A stretch of 64,000 nucleotides of DNA from CAVSKL01 sp963728475 [NCBI: Candidatus Eiseniibacteriota bacterium]. Its GTDB lineage: Bacteria; Eisenbacteria; RBG-16-71-46; JABDJR01. The notes under the pieces are model-generated. The model did no database searches and was not told where the DNA came from. It worked only from the letters and a program-made list of their open reading frames with translations. Both the position numbers and the translations under genes were made by a program. The stretch is from the NCBI GenBank assembly GCA_963728475.1, contig CAVSKL010000003.1, positions 744,001 to 808,000 of the forward strand. Reading direction: 5' to 3'. Positions 17,784-26,058 of this stretch are shown piece after piece; position 1 is the first letter of the stretch; each line of letters opens with the position of its first letter.

Positions 17784-18203
17784 TCACTCCCCCCAGACGT
17801 GCACGGTGAGACGGCGCGTGTGCGGGCGCCGCCGGTGCTCGAACAGGTAGAGTCCCTGCCAGGTCCCCAGCCCCAGGCGCCCGTCGGTCACCGGGATCAG
17901 TTCCGAGGTCGAGGTGAGCGCGGCCCGGATGTGGCTCGGCATGTCGTCGGGCCCCTCCGCGGTGTGGCGATGCTCGGGGTCGCCGTCGGGAACCGCCCGC
18001 TCGAACCAGCGCTCCAGGTCGCCGCGCGCGGAGGGGTCCGCGTTCTCCTGGATCACCAGGCTCGCCGAGGTGTGGTGGACGAAGACCAGGCAGAGCCCGG
18101 TATGGATGCCCGAGCGTTCCACCACCTGGGCCACCCGGCCGGAGACGTCGTGGAGTCCGCGGCCCCCGGGAGATACGTTCAGCGCCTCCTGATGCTGCCT
18201 CAT
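17784..18203 (-). CDS. yjbQ: YjbQ family (UPF0047) protein
   Basis: A 139-residue protein matching the small YjbQ/UPF0047 family, which forms trimers and has weak thiamine phosphate synthase activity in E. coli. The conserved pocket residues are visible: HHTSASLVIQENADP, HTAEGPDDMPSHI and LGTWQGLYLFEHR. The length matches the family. Its ATG overlaps the TGA of the upstream membrane-protein gene by four bases, so the two are translationally coupled. The true physiological role of the family is uncertain. Confidence 0.92.
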   Translation of the reverse strand: MRQHQEALNVSPGGRGLHDVSGRVAQVVERSGIHTGLCLVFVHHTSASLVIQENADPSARGDLERWFERAVPDGDPEHRHTAEGPDDMPSHIRAALTSTSELIPVTDGRLGLGTWQGLYLFEHRRRPHTRRLTVHVWGE

Positions 18204-19255
18204 TGGACCGGCGTGCCGCCCGGGGCCGGCGGCGGATCCGGGGGTGGGCCTCCGGGAGGGAGCCCTGCCGCGGCGGGACCCGGGGAGGCCGGTCCGGCGG
18301 GCGGCGGTCCCAGGCCGAGGTCGGGTCCGGCGGGCAGCGGCCCCAGTACCCGATACCGTTCGCCGAACTGGGCCAGGAACTCCAGGCTATACGACCGGTA
18401 GGTGACGTGGACCGGGAGGAGCGCGACGGTGCCGACGTAGGGGATCGCCAGGAGGACCAGCCCCACGCAGCAGGTGGCGATCCCCAGCGCGGCCGCCGCC
18501 GCCATCACCGCGATCCACCCGGCCAGGACCACGATGCCGTAGAGGAGGAAGTAGCCGGGCTGCTCGCGGAAGAGGCCCAGGAACATGCCCCAGGCCGCGG
18601 TAGCGGTGAGGTTGTAGCGGTACATCATCGGGACCACGAAGTCGTCCAGGAAGAGGATCACGTAGCTCACCGGGATCAGGACGATCAGGAGCATCCCCAC
18701 CAGGGTCAGCACCGCGCCGCCGGCGAAGAGGCTCGAGACCCGGAGGGTGGCCATGATCCCCGAGGTGATCACCAGCGGAATCACGATCGCCAGGATCACC
18801 AGCATCACCGCGATCAGGAACACCAGCCGCCAGAGGAAAAGCGAGTCCCCCAGGCGGGAAAAGCGGTGCCAGGGCCCGGTCACCCTCGACCGCCCGTGGA
18901 CCACGTTGTCGAGGAACATGAACTTGCCCCGGGAGCCCACCCAGAGCAGGACCACCACCGCTGCGAGCCCGGCGAGGCCCGCGAACAGCACCAGCGCCAG
19001 GATGCCGGCCTCGCGCTGGAGATGCTGGATGGTTGCGGCGGCGCCCTCCAGGGCGCGGGCGCCCCGTCCCGGCCGGAGGCCCAGGTCGATGCTCCCTCCC
19101 GAGCCGTGGCCGCCGGCCAGGCTCGCGATCCAGGCGGTGAAGCCGAGGACGAACCAGAAGCCCAGGTTGAACGGACGGAAGAGCAGGACCCGGGCGCGAT
19201 TCCAGGCCGCGGTGAGCGGCGGCCAGTACGAGATGTTCACGTTTCCCCCCCGCAT
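18200..19255 (-). CDS. Multi-pass integral membrane protein (DUF7544-like)
   Basis: A 351-residue protein with about six hydrophobic helices (LGFWFVLGFTAWIASLAG; ILALVLFAGLAGLAAVVVLL; a long stretch about 145-215 forming two helices; YFLLYGIVVLAGWIAVMAAA; CCVGLVLLAIPYVGTVALLP). A soluble loop with GKFMFLDNVVHGRSRV lies between them. The C-terminal 55 residues are Pro/Gly/Ala-rich and probably disordered. ATG 19255 is annotated; GTG 19240 behind GGGGGGA is an alternative. The pattern resembles membrane proteins of unknown function in diverse bacteria (DUF7544 or DUF4013-like). Coupled to yjbQ downstream. Confidence 0.8.
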   Translation of the reverse strand: MRGGNVNISYWPPLTAAWNRARVLLFRPFNLGFWFVLGFTAWIASLAGGHGSGGSIDLGLRPGRGARALEGAAATIQHLQREAGILALVLFAGLAGLAAVVVLLWVGSRGKFMFLDNVVHGRSRVTGPWHRFSRLGDSLFLWRLVFLIAVMLVILAIVIPLVITSGIMATLRVSSLFAGGAVLTLVGMLLIVLIPVSYVILFLDDFVVPMMYRYNLTATAAWGMFLGLFREQPGYFLLYGIVVLAGWIAVMAAAAALGIATCCVGLVLLAIPYVGTVALLPVHVTYRSYSLEFLAQFGERYRVLGPLPAGPDLGLGPPPAGPASPGPAAAGLPPGGPPPDPPPAPGGTPVQ

Positions 19256-19306
19256 CCGAACCCGTTCCCCGGTTCCGCCCGGCGGCGGAGCGAGCCGGGG
19301 CGCGGA

Positions 19307-20818
19307 TCAGAGTCCGTAGAGCGGCTCGAACTTGCCCCGCAAGTAACGCGAAAAGGGCTCCGGCGAGAGCTTGGCGCCGCTGGCCTTCTCCACGATCTCC
19401 GACGCCGACATCGCGCGCCCCTTCCGGTGCACGTTTTCCACCAGCCAGTCGGTGAGCGGGGTGAGCTTCCCCTTCTCGAACCCGGCCTCCAGGCCGGGGA
19501 TGTCCCGCCTGGCCGCCTCGAAGAGCTGCGCCGCGTAGAGGTTCCCCAGGGAGTAGGTGGGGAAGTAGCCGATGAGCCCGCTCGACCAGTGGATGTCCTG
19601 AAGCACGCCCTGGTCCACGGAGGGGGCGGGAAGACCGAGGTATCGCTTCACCCGGTCGTTCCAGGCGTCGCTCACGTCCTTTACCGCCAGCCGTCCCGAG
19701 GTCAGCTCCCGCTCCAGCTCGAAGCGCAGGATGATGTGGAGGTTGTAGGTGACCTCGTCGGCCTCGATCCGGATGTAGGAGGGGCGCACCCCGTTCACCG
19801 CCAGGAAGAACGCGTCCAGCGGCGTCTTGCCCAGGTTCTCGGGGAAGACCGCCTGCAGGCGGGCATAGAAGTGGTTCCAGAACGGCCGGCCGCGTCCCAC
19901 CATGTTTTCCCACATCCGCGACTGCGACTCGTGCATCCCCAGCGAGGTGGCGGTGCCGAGCGGGGTCCGGCGGAGGGCTTCGGGGAGGTTCTGCTCGTAG
20001 AGGCCGTGTCCGGCCTCATGCATGGTGCCGAAGAGCCCCACGCTGAGGTCCGGCTTGTAGCGGGTGGTGAGCCGGGTGTCCCCGGCGTGGATGCCGCTGG
20101 TGAAGGGATGGTTGGAGAGATCGAGCCGGCCCGCCTCCAGGTCGAAGCCCATGGCCGCCACCACCTCGCGGCCGAACGCGTCCTGGCGGGAAGCGTCGTA
20201 GGGGCCGGCCAGAATGCCCGGGTCCGGTTTCACCGAGGACCCGGTGATCGCCTGGACCAGGGGGATGAGAAAGTCGCGGAGTTCCTCCAGGGTATGGGCG
20301 ACGTCGCTCACCCGGCTCCCCGGCTCGAACTCGTCCATCAGCGCCTCGTAGGGTTCCTCGCGGTAGCCGATCGCCTCGGCCACCTCGCGCTTGAGCTCGA
20401 TGATCCGGGTGAGGTAGGGGGCGAAGGTCGCGAAGTCCTTGTCGGCGCGAGCCAGCGCCCACACCGCGGTGGACTTCGACTGGAGCTGGGCCAGCGTTCG
20501 CACCAGGTCCGCCGGCACCTTGACTGCGCGGCCGCGGAGCCGGGCCAGCTCGGCGACCTGGTCCCGGACGGTGCCGTCGAGTCCGGCCCCGCCGCCGGTC
20601 AGCGCTTCCAGGTCTTCGCCCAGCGCGGGATCGGTGAGCTTCTCGTGGACGAGTCCGGCCATGGTGGCGATGACGTGGGAACGCCCGTCCACCCCTTTCT
20701 TCGGCATGAAGGTCTCCTGGTCCCAGGCGACCAGCCCTCCTGCGCTCTCCAGGTCGGCCAGCTCGGCCGACCGCTCCAGGACTCGTTTCCAACGCTCGGT
20801 GGGGGAGACGGCACTCAT
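19307..20818 (-). CDS. M32 family metallocarboxypeptidase
   Basis: A 503-residue cytosolic zinc carboxypeptidase (thermostable carboxypeptidase 1/Taq family). The zinc site HEAGH lies near residue 265 in GTMHEAGHGLYEQ. The family motifs HPF in LDLSNHPFTSG, DTRLTTRY, GMHESQSRMWEN (providing the third ligand), IRIEADEVTYNLHI and GYFPTYSLGN are present, and the length is the usual 500. No signal peptide. It removes C-terminal residues from peptides with broad specificity, consistent with the other peptidases in the window. ATG 20818 is preceded by GGAG. Single gene. Confidence 0.95.
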   Translation of the reverse strand: MSAVSPTERWKRVLERSAELADLESAGGLVAWDQETFMPKKGVDGRSHVIATMAGLVHEKLTDPALGEDLEALTGGGAGLDGTVRDQVAELARLRGRAVKVPADLVRTLAQLQSKSTAVWALARADKDFATFAPYLTRIIELKREVAEAIGYREEPYEALMDEFEPGSRVSDVAHTLEELRDFLIPLVQAITGSSVKPDPGILAGPYDASRQDAFGREVVAAMGFDLEAGRLDLSNHPFTSGIHAGDTRLTTRYKPDLSVGLFGTMHEAGHGLYEQNLPEALRRTPLGTATSLGMHESQSRMWENMVGRGRPFWNHFYARLQAVFPENLGKTPLDAFFLAVNGVRPSYIRIEADEVTYNLHIILRFELERELTSGRLAVKDVSDAWNDRVKRYLGLPAPSVDQGVLQDIHWSSGLIGYFPTYSLGNLYAAQLFEAARRDIPGLEAGFEKGKLTPLTDWLVENVHRKGRAMSASEIVEKASGAKLSPEPFSRYLRGKFEPLYGL

Positions 20819-20906
20819 GATGGCTCCTTGGTCGTTTTCCGGGTGCGGGGGGCGACGCGGAGCCGCGATTCTATCGGTTGGGCGGGGTCCAGGTCGACCC
20901 CCCGGC

Positions 20907-21410
20907 TCATCGCCCCGGGTCGTCGCCGGGATCGACGGCGGGGCCGGGAGCGGTGATCGCGGGTCCGGCCCCCACCGGGAGCCCGCTCAGCGCGGGATCG
21001 AGGCGGTAGAGCATGAGATAGACCACCACTCCGGTCACCGACACGTACATCCACACCGGCCAGGTCCAGCGCGCGATCCGCCGGTGGCGGGCGTAGCGCC
21101 GGCGGAGGCCTCGGGTGAGGGTGATGAGCACCAGGGGCACCAGCGCCGCCGCCAGCACGGTGTGGGTGCCCAGGATTCCCAGATACAACCCGCGAATCCA
21201 TCCCTGGGTATGGAAGCGGTTGGTGCCGGCCAGGAAGTGATAGGTGAGGTAGCCGGCCAGAAACAGGATCGAGGTGGTGAAGGCTCCCAGCATGCAGGTC
21301 CGGTGGGCGGCGATGCGCCGGTGCCGGATGAAGTAGTAGCCGGCCAGAAGCCATACCCCGGCCAGGGCGTTGAGGACGGCGTTGACCTCGGGCAGCCGGG
21401 CGGGGAACAT
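20907..21410 (-). CDS. DUF420 family membrane protein
   Basis: A 167-residue protein with four membrane helices (LNALAGVWLLAGYYFI; MLGAFTTSILFLAGYLTYHFL; GILGTHTVLAAALVPLVLITL; WPVWMYVSVTGVVVYLMLY). Conserved histidines (RRIAAHR, YHFLAG, GTHTVLA, RHRRIAR) match the DUF420/YozB family, which in Bacillus and others accompanies cytochrome oxidase assembly genes and may handle haem or copper. It is the last gene of the operon; its ATG shares one base with the stop of the SCO1 gene (TGATG). The C-terminus after the last helix is Pro/Gly/Asp-rich. The function in oxidase assembly is inferred from family and context. Confidence 0.9.
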   Translation of the reverse strand: MFPARLPEVNAVLNALAGVWLLAGYYFIRHRRIAAHRTCMLGAFTTSILFLAGYLTYHFLAGTNRFHTQGWIRGLYLGILGTHTVLAAALVPLVLITLTRGLRRRYARHRRIARWTWPVWMYVSVTGVVVYLMLYRLDPALSGLPVGAGPAITAPGPAVDPGDDPGR

Positions 21411-22027
21411 CAGGCGCCGCCGCGGGCCGCCAGCCTCCGGGCGTCGGCGGCCAGCCTGGCCATCGCGTCCCGGTCCAGCGCGTCGTAGTAGCCGCGGATG
21501 GTCCCGGAGCCGTCCACCAGCACGATCCGCTGGCTGTGGAGCGTGGGCTCCCGCTCGCTTCCCGCGCTGTCCTGGACCGCCAGGTGGAAGCCCCGGGTGA
21601 CCAGGTCCCGCATGACCGCCTTCTCGCCGGTGAGGAAGATCCAGTCGCCGGGGTCGGCCCCGTGCTCCTGGCCGTAGGCCGCGAGCACCGGCGGGGTGTC
21701 GAAGCCGGGATCCACCGTGAACGACACCAGCTTCCAGCCCGAGGTCCCCTTCAGCTCGTCCTGGAGGGCGGCCATCCGCTGGGCGAGCATGGGGCAGAGC
21801 CCCCGGCAGCGGGTGTACATGAAGTCCGCCATCCATACCGTTCCCTCGAGGTCCGCGCGCCGGACCGAGGCCCCGGTCTCGCGGGTCAGCGTGAAGTCCG
21901 GAGCCGGACCCAGGTCGTCGAGGGGCGCCCCCTTGGGCCGGAGCATGGACACCGCGGCCACCGCTCCCACCGCCAGGATCCCGGTGACCAGGATGGCCCA
22001 GATGAGGCCGTCCCGGCGGGCGCTCAC
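21410..22027 (-). CDS. SCO1/SenC family copper chaperone for cytochrome c oxidase
   Basis: A 205-residue membrane-anchored thioredoxin-fold protein. One N-terminal helix (GLIWAILVTGILAVGAVAAV) anchors the domain outside the membrane. The copper site is complete: C-x3-C in YTRCRGLCPM and the distal His in TLHSQRIVLVD. Other family marks are PDFTLTRETG and SFTVDPGFDTP. It delivers copper to the CuA site of cytochrome oxidase subunit II or reduces its cysteines. GTG 22027 starts the gene, overlapping the TGA of the ABC permease (GTGA). The spacing and overlaps place it in the ctaA-ctaB operon. Confidence 0.94.
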   Translation of the reverse strand: MSARRDGLIWAILVTGILAVGAVAAVSMLRPKGAPLDDLGPAPDFTLTRETGASVRRADLEGTVWMADFMYTRCRGLCPMLAQRMAALQDELKGTSGWKLVSFTVDPGFDTPPVLAAYGQEHGADPGDWIFLTGEKAVMRDLVTRGFHLAVQDSAGSEREPTLHSQRIVLVDGSGTIRGYYDALDRDAMARLAADARRLAARGGA

Positions 22028-22806
22028 TGGAGGTCCCCCCGGGTGGTTCCACGGGCCACCCACGAGGCGGCGGCGTAGAACACCGCGGCGAAGGCCAGCG
22101 ACACCACCACCGCCGGAGCCAGCCCCGGCAGGCCGGCCAGGCCCGGATCCCCGGGGAAGAGGATGCGGCGGAGCGAGGTCACGCCGTAGGTGAGCGGGTT
22201 GATCCGGATAAGCCATCGCATCCACACCGAGGCCCCGGCGGGGGGGAAGAGCGCTCCGGAGAGGAGCCACATCGGGATCATGAGGAAGTTCATGATCGCG
22301 TGGAATCCCTGGATGGACTGCATGCGCCAGGCGATCACGAACCCGAGCCCGGTGAGCGCGATCCCCAGCACCGCCAGCATCCCCAGCGCTCCCAGCAGCG
22401 TGGCCGCGGTGAAGTGCACCCCCACCGTGGGAGCCAGGGCGAGAAAGATCACCGCCTGGATGAAGGCGAGGAACGCCCCTCCCAGTATCTTTCCCAGCAC
22501 CACCACGCTCCGCGGCACCGGCGCCACCAGCACCGACTGGAGGAAGCCCTCCTTGCGGTCCTCGATGATGGAGATGGTGGAGAAGATCGCGGTGAAGAGC
22601 AGGATCAGCACCACCATCCCCGGGAAGAGGTAGGGAAGGTAGTGGCTGTCGCCGGTGGACGGGCGGAACGAGCGCCCCACCCCCGAGCCGAGCAGGATCC
22701 AGAAGAGGAGCGGAGTGCCGATCGCTCCCACCACCCGGTTGGGCTGGCGAAGAAAGCGCACCACCTCGCGGCGCCAGAGGGTGATCGCGGGCAGGAAGAA
22801 CGTCAT
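22024..22806 (-). CDS. ABC-2 type transporter permease
   Basis: A 260-residue permease with six hydrophobic segments (IGTPLLFWILLGSGVG; YLFPGMVVLILLFTAIFSTI; FLAFIQAVIFLALAPTVGV; LGALGMLAVLGIALTGLGFVI; IMNFLMIPMWLLSGALFPP; APAVVVSLAFAAVFYAAASWV). It has the ABC-2 signature phrases EDRKEGFLQSVLVAPVPR and LIRINPLTYGV. The start ATG overlaps the ATPase stop (ATGA) and the stop overlaps the SCO1 start. Its place between haem A synthesis and SCO1 genes suggests an exporter needed for oxidase biogenesis, as seen in similar operons of other phyla; the substrate is unknown. Confidence 0.93.
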   Translation of the reverse strand: MTFFLPAITLWRREVVRFLRQPNRVVGAIGTPLLFWILLGSGVGRSFRPSTGDSHYLPYLFPGMVVLILLFTAIFSTISIIEDRKEGFLQSVLVAPVPRSVVVLGKILGGAFLAFIQAVIFLALAPTVGVHFTAATLLGALGMLAVLGIALTGLGFVIAWRMQSIQGFHAIMNFLMIPMWLLSGALFPPAGASVWMRWLIRINPLTYGVTSLRRILFPGDPGLAGLPGLAPAVVVSLAFAAVFYAAASWVARGTTRGDLQ

Positions 22807-23828
22807 CGCCGGCGCCTCCCGCCGCGGCGGGCCGCTTCCCGGAGCGCTTCCGCCTCGGCCTCGGCCTCCTCGAACCGGAGCCCGGTGAGATGGATGAACA
22901 CGTCCTCCAGGGTGGGCTTGCCCACCGACACCGAGTCGATGCGGCCGGGGAATGCCTCCACCAGCTCGGTCACGAACCGGTGGCCCTCGCGTTTCTCGAT
23001 CCGCACCCGACCGCCCACCACGGCGGTGGCGAGGCCGAAGCGGCGGCCGATCTCGCCGGCCAGCGCCTCGGGATCGGCGGTTTCGACGATGACCACGTCT
23101 CCCCCCACCCGGTCCTTGAGCGCGGCCGGGGTGTCGAGGGCGACCAGGAGCCCCTGGTTGAGGAGCGCCAGGCGGTCGCACACCTCGGCCTCGTCCATGA
23201 GGTGGGTGGTGAAGATGATCGAAACCCCCCCGTCCCGGAGATCCTTCAGGTGCGCCCACATGTCGCGGCGGGCGCCGGGATCGAGCCCGGTGGAGGGCTC
23301 GTCCAGGATGAGGAGCCGCGGCCGGTGGATGAGGGCCTTGGCGATCTCCAGCCGCCGGCGCATCCCCCCCGAGAACTGCGAGACCCGTTCGGAGGCGCGG
23401 TCGGCCAGCCCCGCCCCCTCCAGCAGCTCGGCCATGCGGCGGGTGAGGTCCGCCCCGTGGATCCCGTAGAGGTGGCCCTGATGGAGCAGGTTCTCGCGGG
23501 CGGTGAGCATGGGGTCGAGGCTCGGGGACTGGAACACCACCCCCATCCCGCGGCGGGCGGCCACCAGGTCGCGCCGGGGGTCGCGGTCGAAGAGGCGCAC
23601 CGTGCCCTCGGTGGCGGGAATCATGGTGGAGAGGATGCGGAAGAGGGTGCTCTTTCCCCCTCCGTTGGGCCCGAGGACCCCGAACACCTCGCCCGCGAGC
23701 ACGGTGAAGGAGATGCCGCGGAGCGCCTCGCGGCTCCCATAGCGGTGCTTGAGGTCGGCGACCTCGATCACCGGTCGGGCGCCGCCGGGGGCGGGCGCGT
23801 CGGAAGCGGGGGACGGGGATGCATGCAT
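22803..23828 (-). CDS. ABC transporter ATP-binding protein
   Basis: A 341-residue ATPase partner of the ABC-2 permease. Walker A GPNGGGKST (about 53-61; Gly replaces the usual Ala/Ser), Q-loop FQSPSLDP, signature SQFSGGMRRRLEIA, Walker B LLILDEPSTGLDP and the H-loop TTHLMDEA are all present. The C-terminal DUF4162-like region (about 245-320) is followed by an Ala/Glu/Arg-rich tail (EEAEAEAEALREAARR). The N-terminal 18 residues are Pro/Ala-rich. It begins 16 bases after ctaB and overlaps the permease gene by four bases. Confidence 0.95.
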   Translation of the reverse strand: MHASPSPASDAPAPGGARPVIEVADLKHRYGSREALRGISFTVLAGEVFGVLGPNGGGKSTLFRILSTMIPATEGTVRLFDRDPRRDLVAARRGMGVVFQSPSLDPMLTARENLLHQGHLYGIHGADLTRRMAELLEGAGLADRASERVSQFSGGMRRRLEIAKALIHRPRLLILDEPSTGLDPGARRDMWAHLKDLRDGGVSIIFTTHLMDEAEVCDRLALLNQGLLVALDTPAALKDRVGGDVVIVETADPEALAGEIGRRFGLATAVVGGRVRIEKREGHRFVTELVEAFPGRIDSVSVGKPTLEDVFIHLTGLRFEEAEAEAEALREAARRGGRRRR

Positions 23829-23844
23829 GGGGAGCGGCTCCGGA

Positions 23845-24744
23845 CTAGTGGGGGAGTTTGTCGATCATCATCAGCACCAGCAACGCCGGAAGATAGACGA
23901 TCGATCCCAGGAACAGCCATCGCGCCCTGGGGTCGGCGGGGCGCCGCGCCATCCACAGGCTCAACCCCCCGTAGCCGAGAGCCAGGAGCAACGCGCCGTA
24001 GAAGTACACGCTTCCGGTCATGCCCAGAAGCGTGGGGGTGAGGCTGACCGGGGCCAGCGCCACCGCGCTCAGCGCCACGTGGCGGCCGGTGAGCAGGCCA
24101 CCGGGGTCGATCACCGGGAGCATCTGGAAGCCGCCGCGGGCGTAGTCCTCGCGGAGCATCCAGGCGATGGCCAGGAAGTGCGGCACCTGCCACAGGAAGA
24201 CGATCAGGAAGAGCACCCAGGCCTCGCGGGAAAGCCCCCCCGCGGCCGCGGCCCAGCCTCCCACCGGCGGCAGCGCCCCCGGAATCGCCCCCACCAGGGT
24301 GTTGAGGGTGCTCTTGCGCTTGAGCGGGGTGTAGACGAAGACGTAGGTGGCCAGCGTCGCCCCGGCCAGGGCCCCGGTCACCAGGTTGAGAAGCAGCGTG
24401 GTGTAGACGATTCCGCCCAGGCCCAGCACGGTCCCGAACGCCAGCGCGCTCCCCGCCGAGACCCGCCCGGCGGGAACCGGACGGTTCCGGGTGCGGAGCA
24501 TCCGGGCGTCGGCATCCCGCTCCCGCACCTGGTTCAGCACGCTGGCCCCCGAGGCCACCAGCGCGGTCCCGATCATGGTGTGGATGAGCCCCCACGGGGC
24601 GAGCCCGGCGCGGCTGGCCATGAAGTAGCCCACCGCCGCCGTCAGCACCACCAGGAGGGTGATGCGGGGTTTGGTCAGCTCGACGTAGTCGGCGACCGAC
24701 GACGCGCGTAGCTCCGCCCCTCCGACCGCGACCGAATTCTTCAC
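23845..24744 (-). CDS. ctaB: Protoheme IX farnesyltransferase (haem O synthase)
   Basis: A 299-residue UbiA-superfamily prenyltransferase with about eight or nine membrane helices. It attaches a farnesyl group to haem B, giving haem O. The two polyprenyl-diphosphate binding motifs are visible: NQVRERDADARMLRTRNRP (family NxxxDxxxD/RT-RP) and the loop around FLWQVPHFLAIAWMLREDYARGG. YTPLKRKSTLNTLVGAIPGALPP is a further signature. The ATG overlaps the TGA of ctaA by four bases, as expected for the pair acting in sequence on haem. Confidence 0.96.
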   Translation of the reverse strand: MKNSVAVGGAELRASSVADYVELTKPRITLLVVLTAAVGYFMASRAGLAPWGLIHTMIGTALVASGASVLNQVRERDADARMLRTRNRPVPAGRVSAGSALAFGTVLGLGGIVYTTLLLNLVTGALAGATLATYVFVYTPLKRKSTLNTLVGAIPGALPPVGGWAAAAGGLSREAWVLFLIVFLWQVPHFLAIAWMLREDYARGGFQMLPVIDPGGLLTGRHVALSAVALAPVSLTPTLLGMTGSVYFYGALLLALGYGGLSLWMARRPADPRARWLFLGSIVYLPALLVLMMIDKLPH

Positions 24745-25736
24745 GCCGTGGCCTTCCCGAACCCGGCCGCGCCCTCGCGGGTGTACAGGGTCTCGGACCC
24801 GGAGTGGGGGAGCCGCATCGCTCTCCAGCTGCGGGCGGTGAGGACGAGGCTGGTGGCCAAAAGGAGCGCCCCGGTGACCACGTGGGCGGTGGTCACGTCC
24901 ACCCGGCGCTGGGTCCAGATGATGAGCCCGCCGAGCAGGATCTGCACCGTGACCAGGATGAGCATGCCGATGGCGGGGCTCGCGAACTCGGCGCGTTTCC
25001 CCGCGGTGCGGAGCGTGCTGACCGAGGCCCCGACCACCGCGATCAGCGCGGCCAGCGCCCCCACCCGGTGGGCGAAGTGGACCGCGATCTCGGGCGTGAA
25101 CACCGACGGGACCAGGCCGCCGTTCACCAGCGGGAAGGTGGGGATCACCAGCCCCGCGTTCATGTGCCGCATCACCGCGCCCAGCACGAGCTGGACGTAG
25201 ATGACGGCGGTGGCGATCGTGGTCCAGACCGGGAGGTGCGAGTCCGAGGCCTCGGGCATGTGCACGCCGTCGTTCCAGCCCGGGCTCAAGGCCAGCGCCA
25301 TGAAGACCGTGAGCATGAAGAAGGCCTGGGCCAGGCAGGCGTGGGCGGCCGACGTCCAGACCGGCAGATGGAGGAGCACGGTGAGCCCCCCCAGCACCCC
25401 CTGCACGATCACCAGCCCCACCGCGAACCAGCCGAGCTTGCGCATCCAGGATCGGGGGTCGCGAACCCAGATCCAGACCGCCAGGATCACGGTGAGGAGC
25501 CCGATCAGGGTGGCCACCATGCGGTGGCCGTGCTCGAACAAGACCCCGCCCCGCATCGGGGGCATGACCTGCCCGAAGGAGAGCGGCCAGTCCGGGACAG
25601 AGAGGCCGGAGCCGGTGCTGGTGACCAGGGCTCCGGCGACGAGAAGGAGGATCACCGCCCCCGCGGTGAGCTGGGCGAAGCGGTAGAGCAGGGTCCGGGT
25701 GCCGGGGGAGCCCCGGCGGCTTTCATCGAGGTTCAT
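24741..25736 (-). CDS. ctaA: Haem A synthase (COX15/CtaA)
   Basis: A 331-residue membrane enzyme converting haem O to haem A. Eight hydrophobic helices are arranged in two similar halves, each with conserved histidines: FEHGHRMVATLIG, SAAHACLAQAFF, HFAHRVGALAAL and TTAHVVTGALLL. The N-terminus TSTGSGLSVPDWPLSFGQ and the phrase MRHMNAGL match the proteobacterial/FCB type (VMRHxxAGLACPDWPL-like). ATG 25736 is used because the first helix follows after 25 residues. It is the first gene of the six-gene operon down to 20907. A Fur-like site lies about 190 bases upstream. Confidence 0.95.
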   Translation of the reverse strand: MNLDESRRGSPGTRTLLYRFAQLTAGAVILLLVAGALVTSTGSGLSVPDWPLSFGQVMPPMRGGVLFEHGHRMVATLIGLLTVILAVWIWVRDPRSWMRKLGWFAVGLVIVQGVLGGLTVLLHLPVWTSAAHACLAQAFFMLTVFMALALSPGWNDGVHMPEASDSHLPVWTTIATAVIYVQLVLGAVMRHMNAGLVIPTFPLVNGGLVPSVFTPEIAVHFAHRVGALAALIAVVGASVSTLRTAGKRAEFASPAIGMLILVTVQILLGGLIIWTQRRVDVTTAHVVTGALLLATSLVLTARSWRAMRLPHSGSETLYTREGAAGFGKATA

Positions 25737-26058
25737 GGCACCTTGGGTCAATCCGGGACCGGAGGATGAACGAATTCGACGACAACGGTGAACAACCGGC
25801 GATTGTAGCACGGTCGCTCCCGGGCGGCACCCCCGGGGCCCCGATGGTAAGTCCTCCCCGGGAAAGGAGTTCCGGACCCCGGGCCCGGGGCGCGGGCGGC
25901 CGGGGGGTCCATCCATTTCCGCGATAACGATTATCTACTGCGGAGAGGGGTTTCCCGGGCTAGATTGAGCCTGACCCCCGCCGCCGGCCCCCGGGGCCAC
26001 TCTTTGAGGAGGCGCGTTCAGGGGATTTGGTTACCGGGTATCGACGTGGAACCGGCGG
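25737..26058. other. Divergent intergenic region ctaA / NHL gene
   Basis: 322 bases between two divergent genes. It holds a Fur-like inverted repeat (25923-25935), a TAGATT -10-like hexamer (25961-25966), and a GAGGAGG ribosome-site-like run (26005-26011) directly after an in-frame TGA. The ctaA-proximal half is GC-rich and shows no clear promoter to me. Confidence 0.6.
25923..25935. promoter_or_regulatory. Fur-family-like operator
   Basis: GATAACGATTATC is an exact inverted repeat (GATAA, CGA spacer, TTATC) and resembles half of the known Fur box made of GATAAT/ATTATC units. It stands out in a very GC-rich background and lies 25 bases before the TAGATT -10 of the NHL gene, where a repressor would cover the -35. 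Confidence 0.45.
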
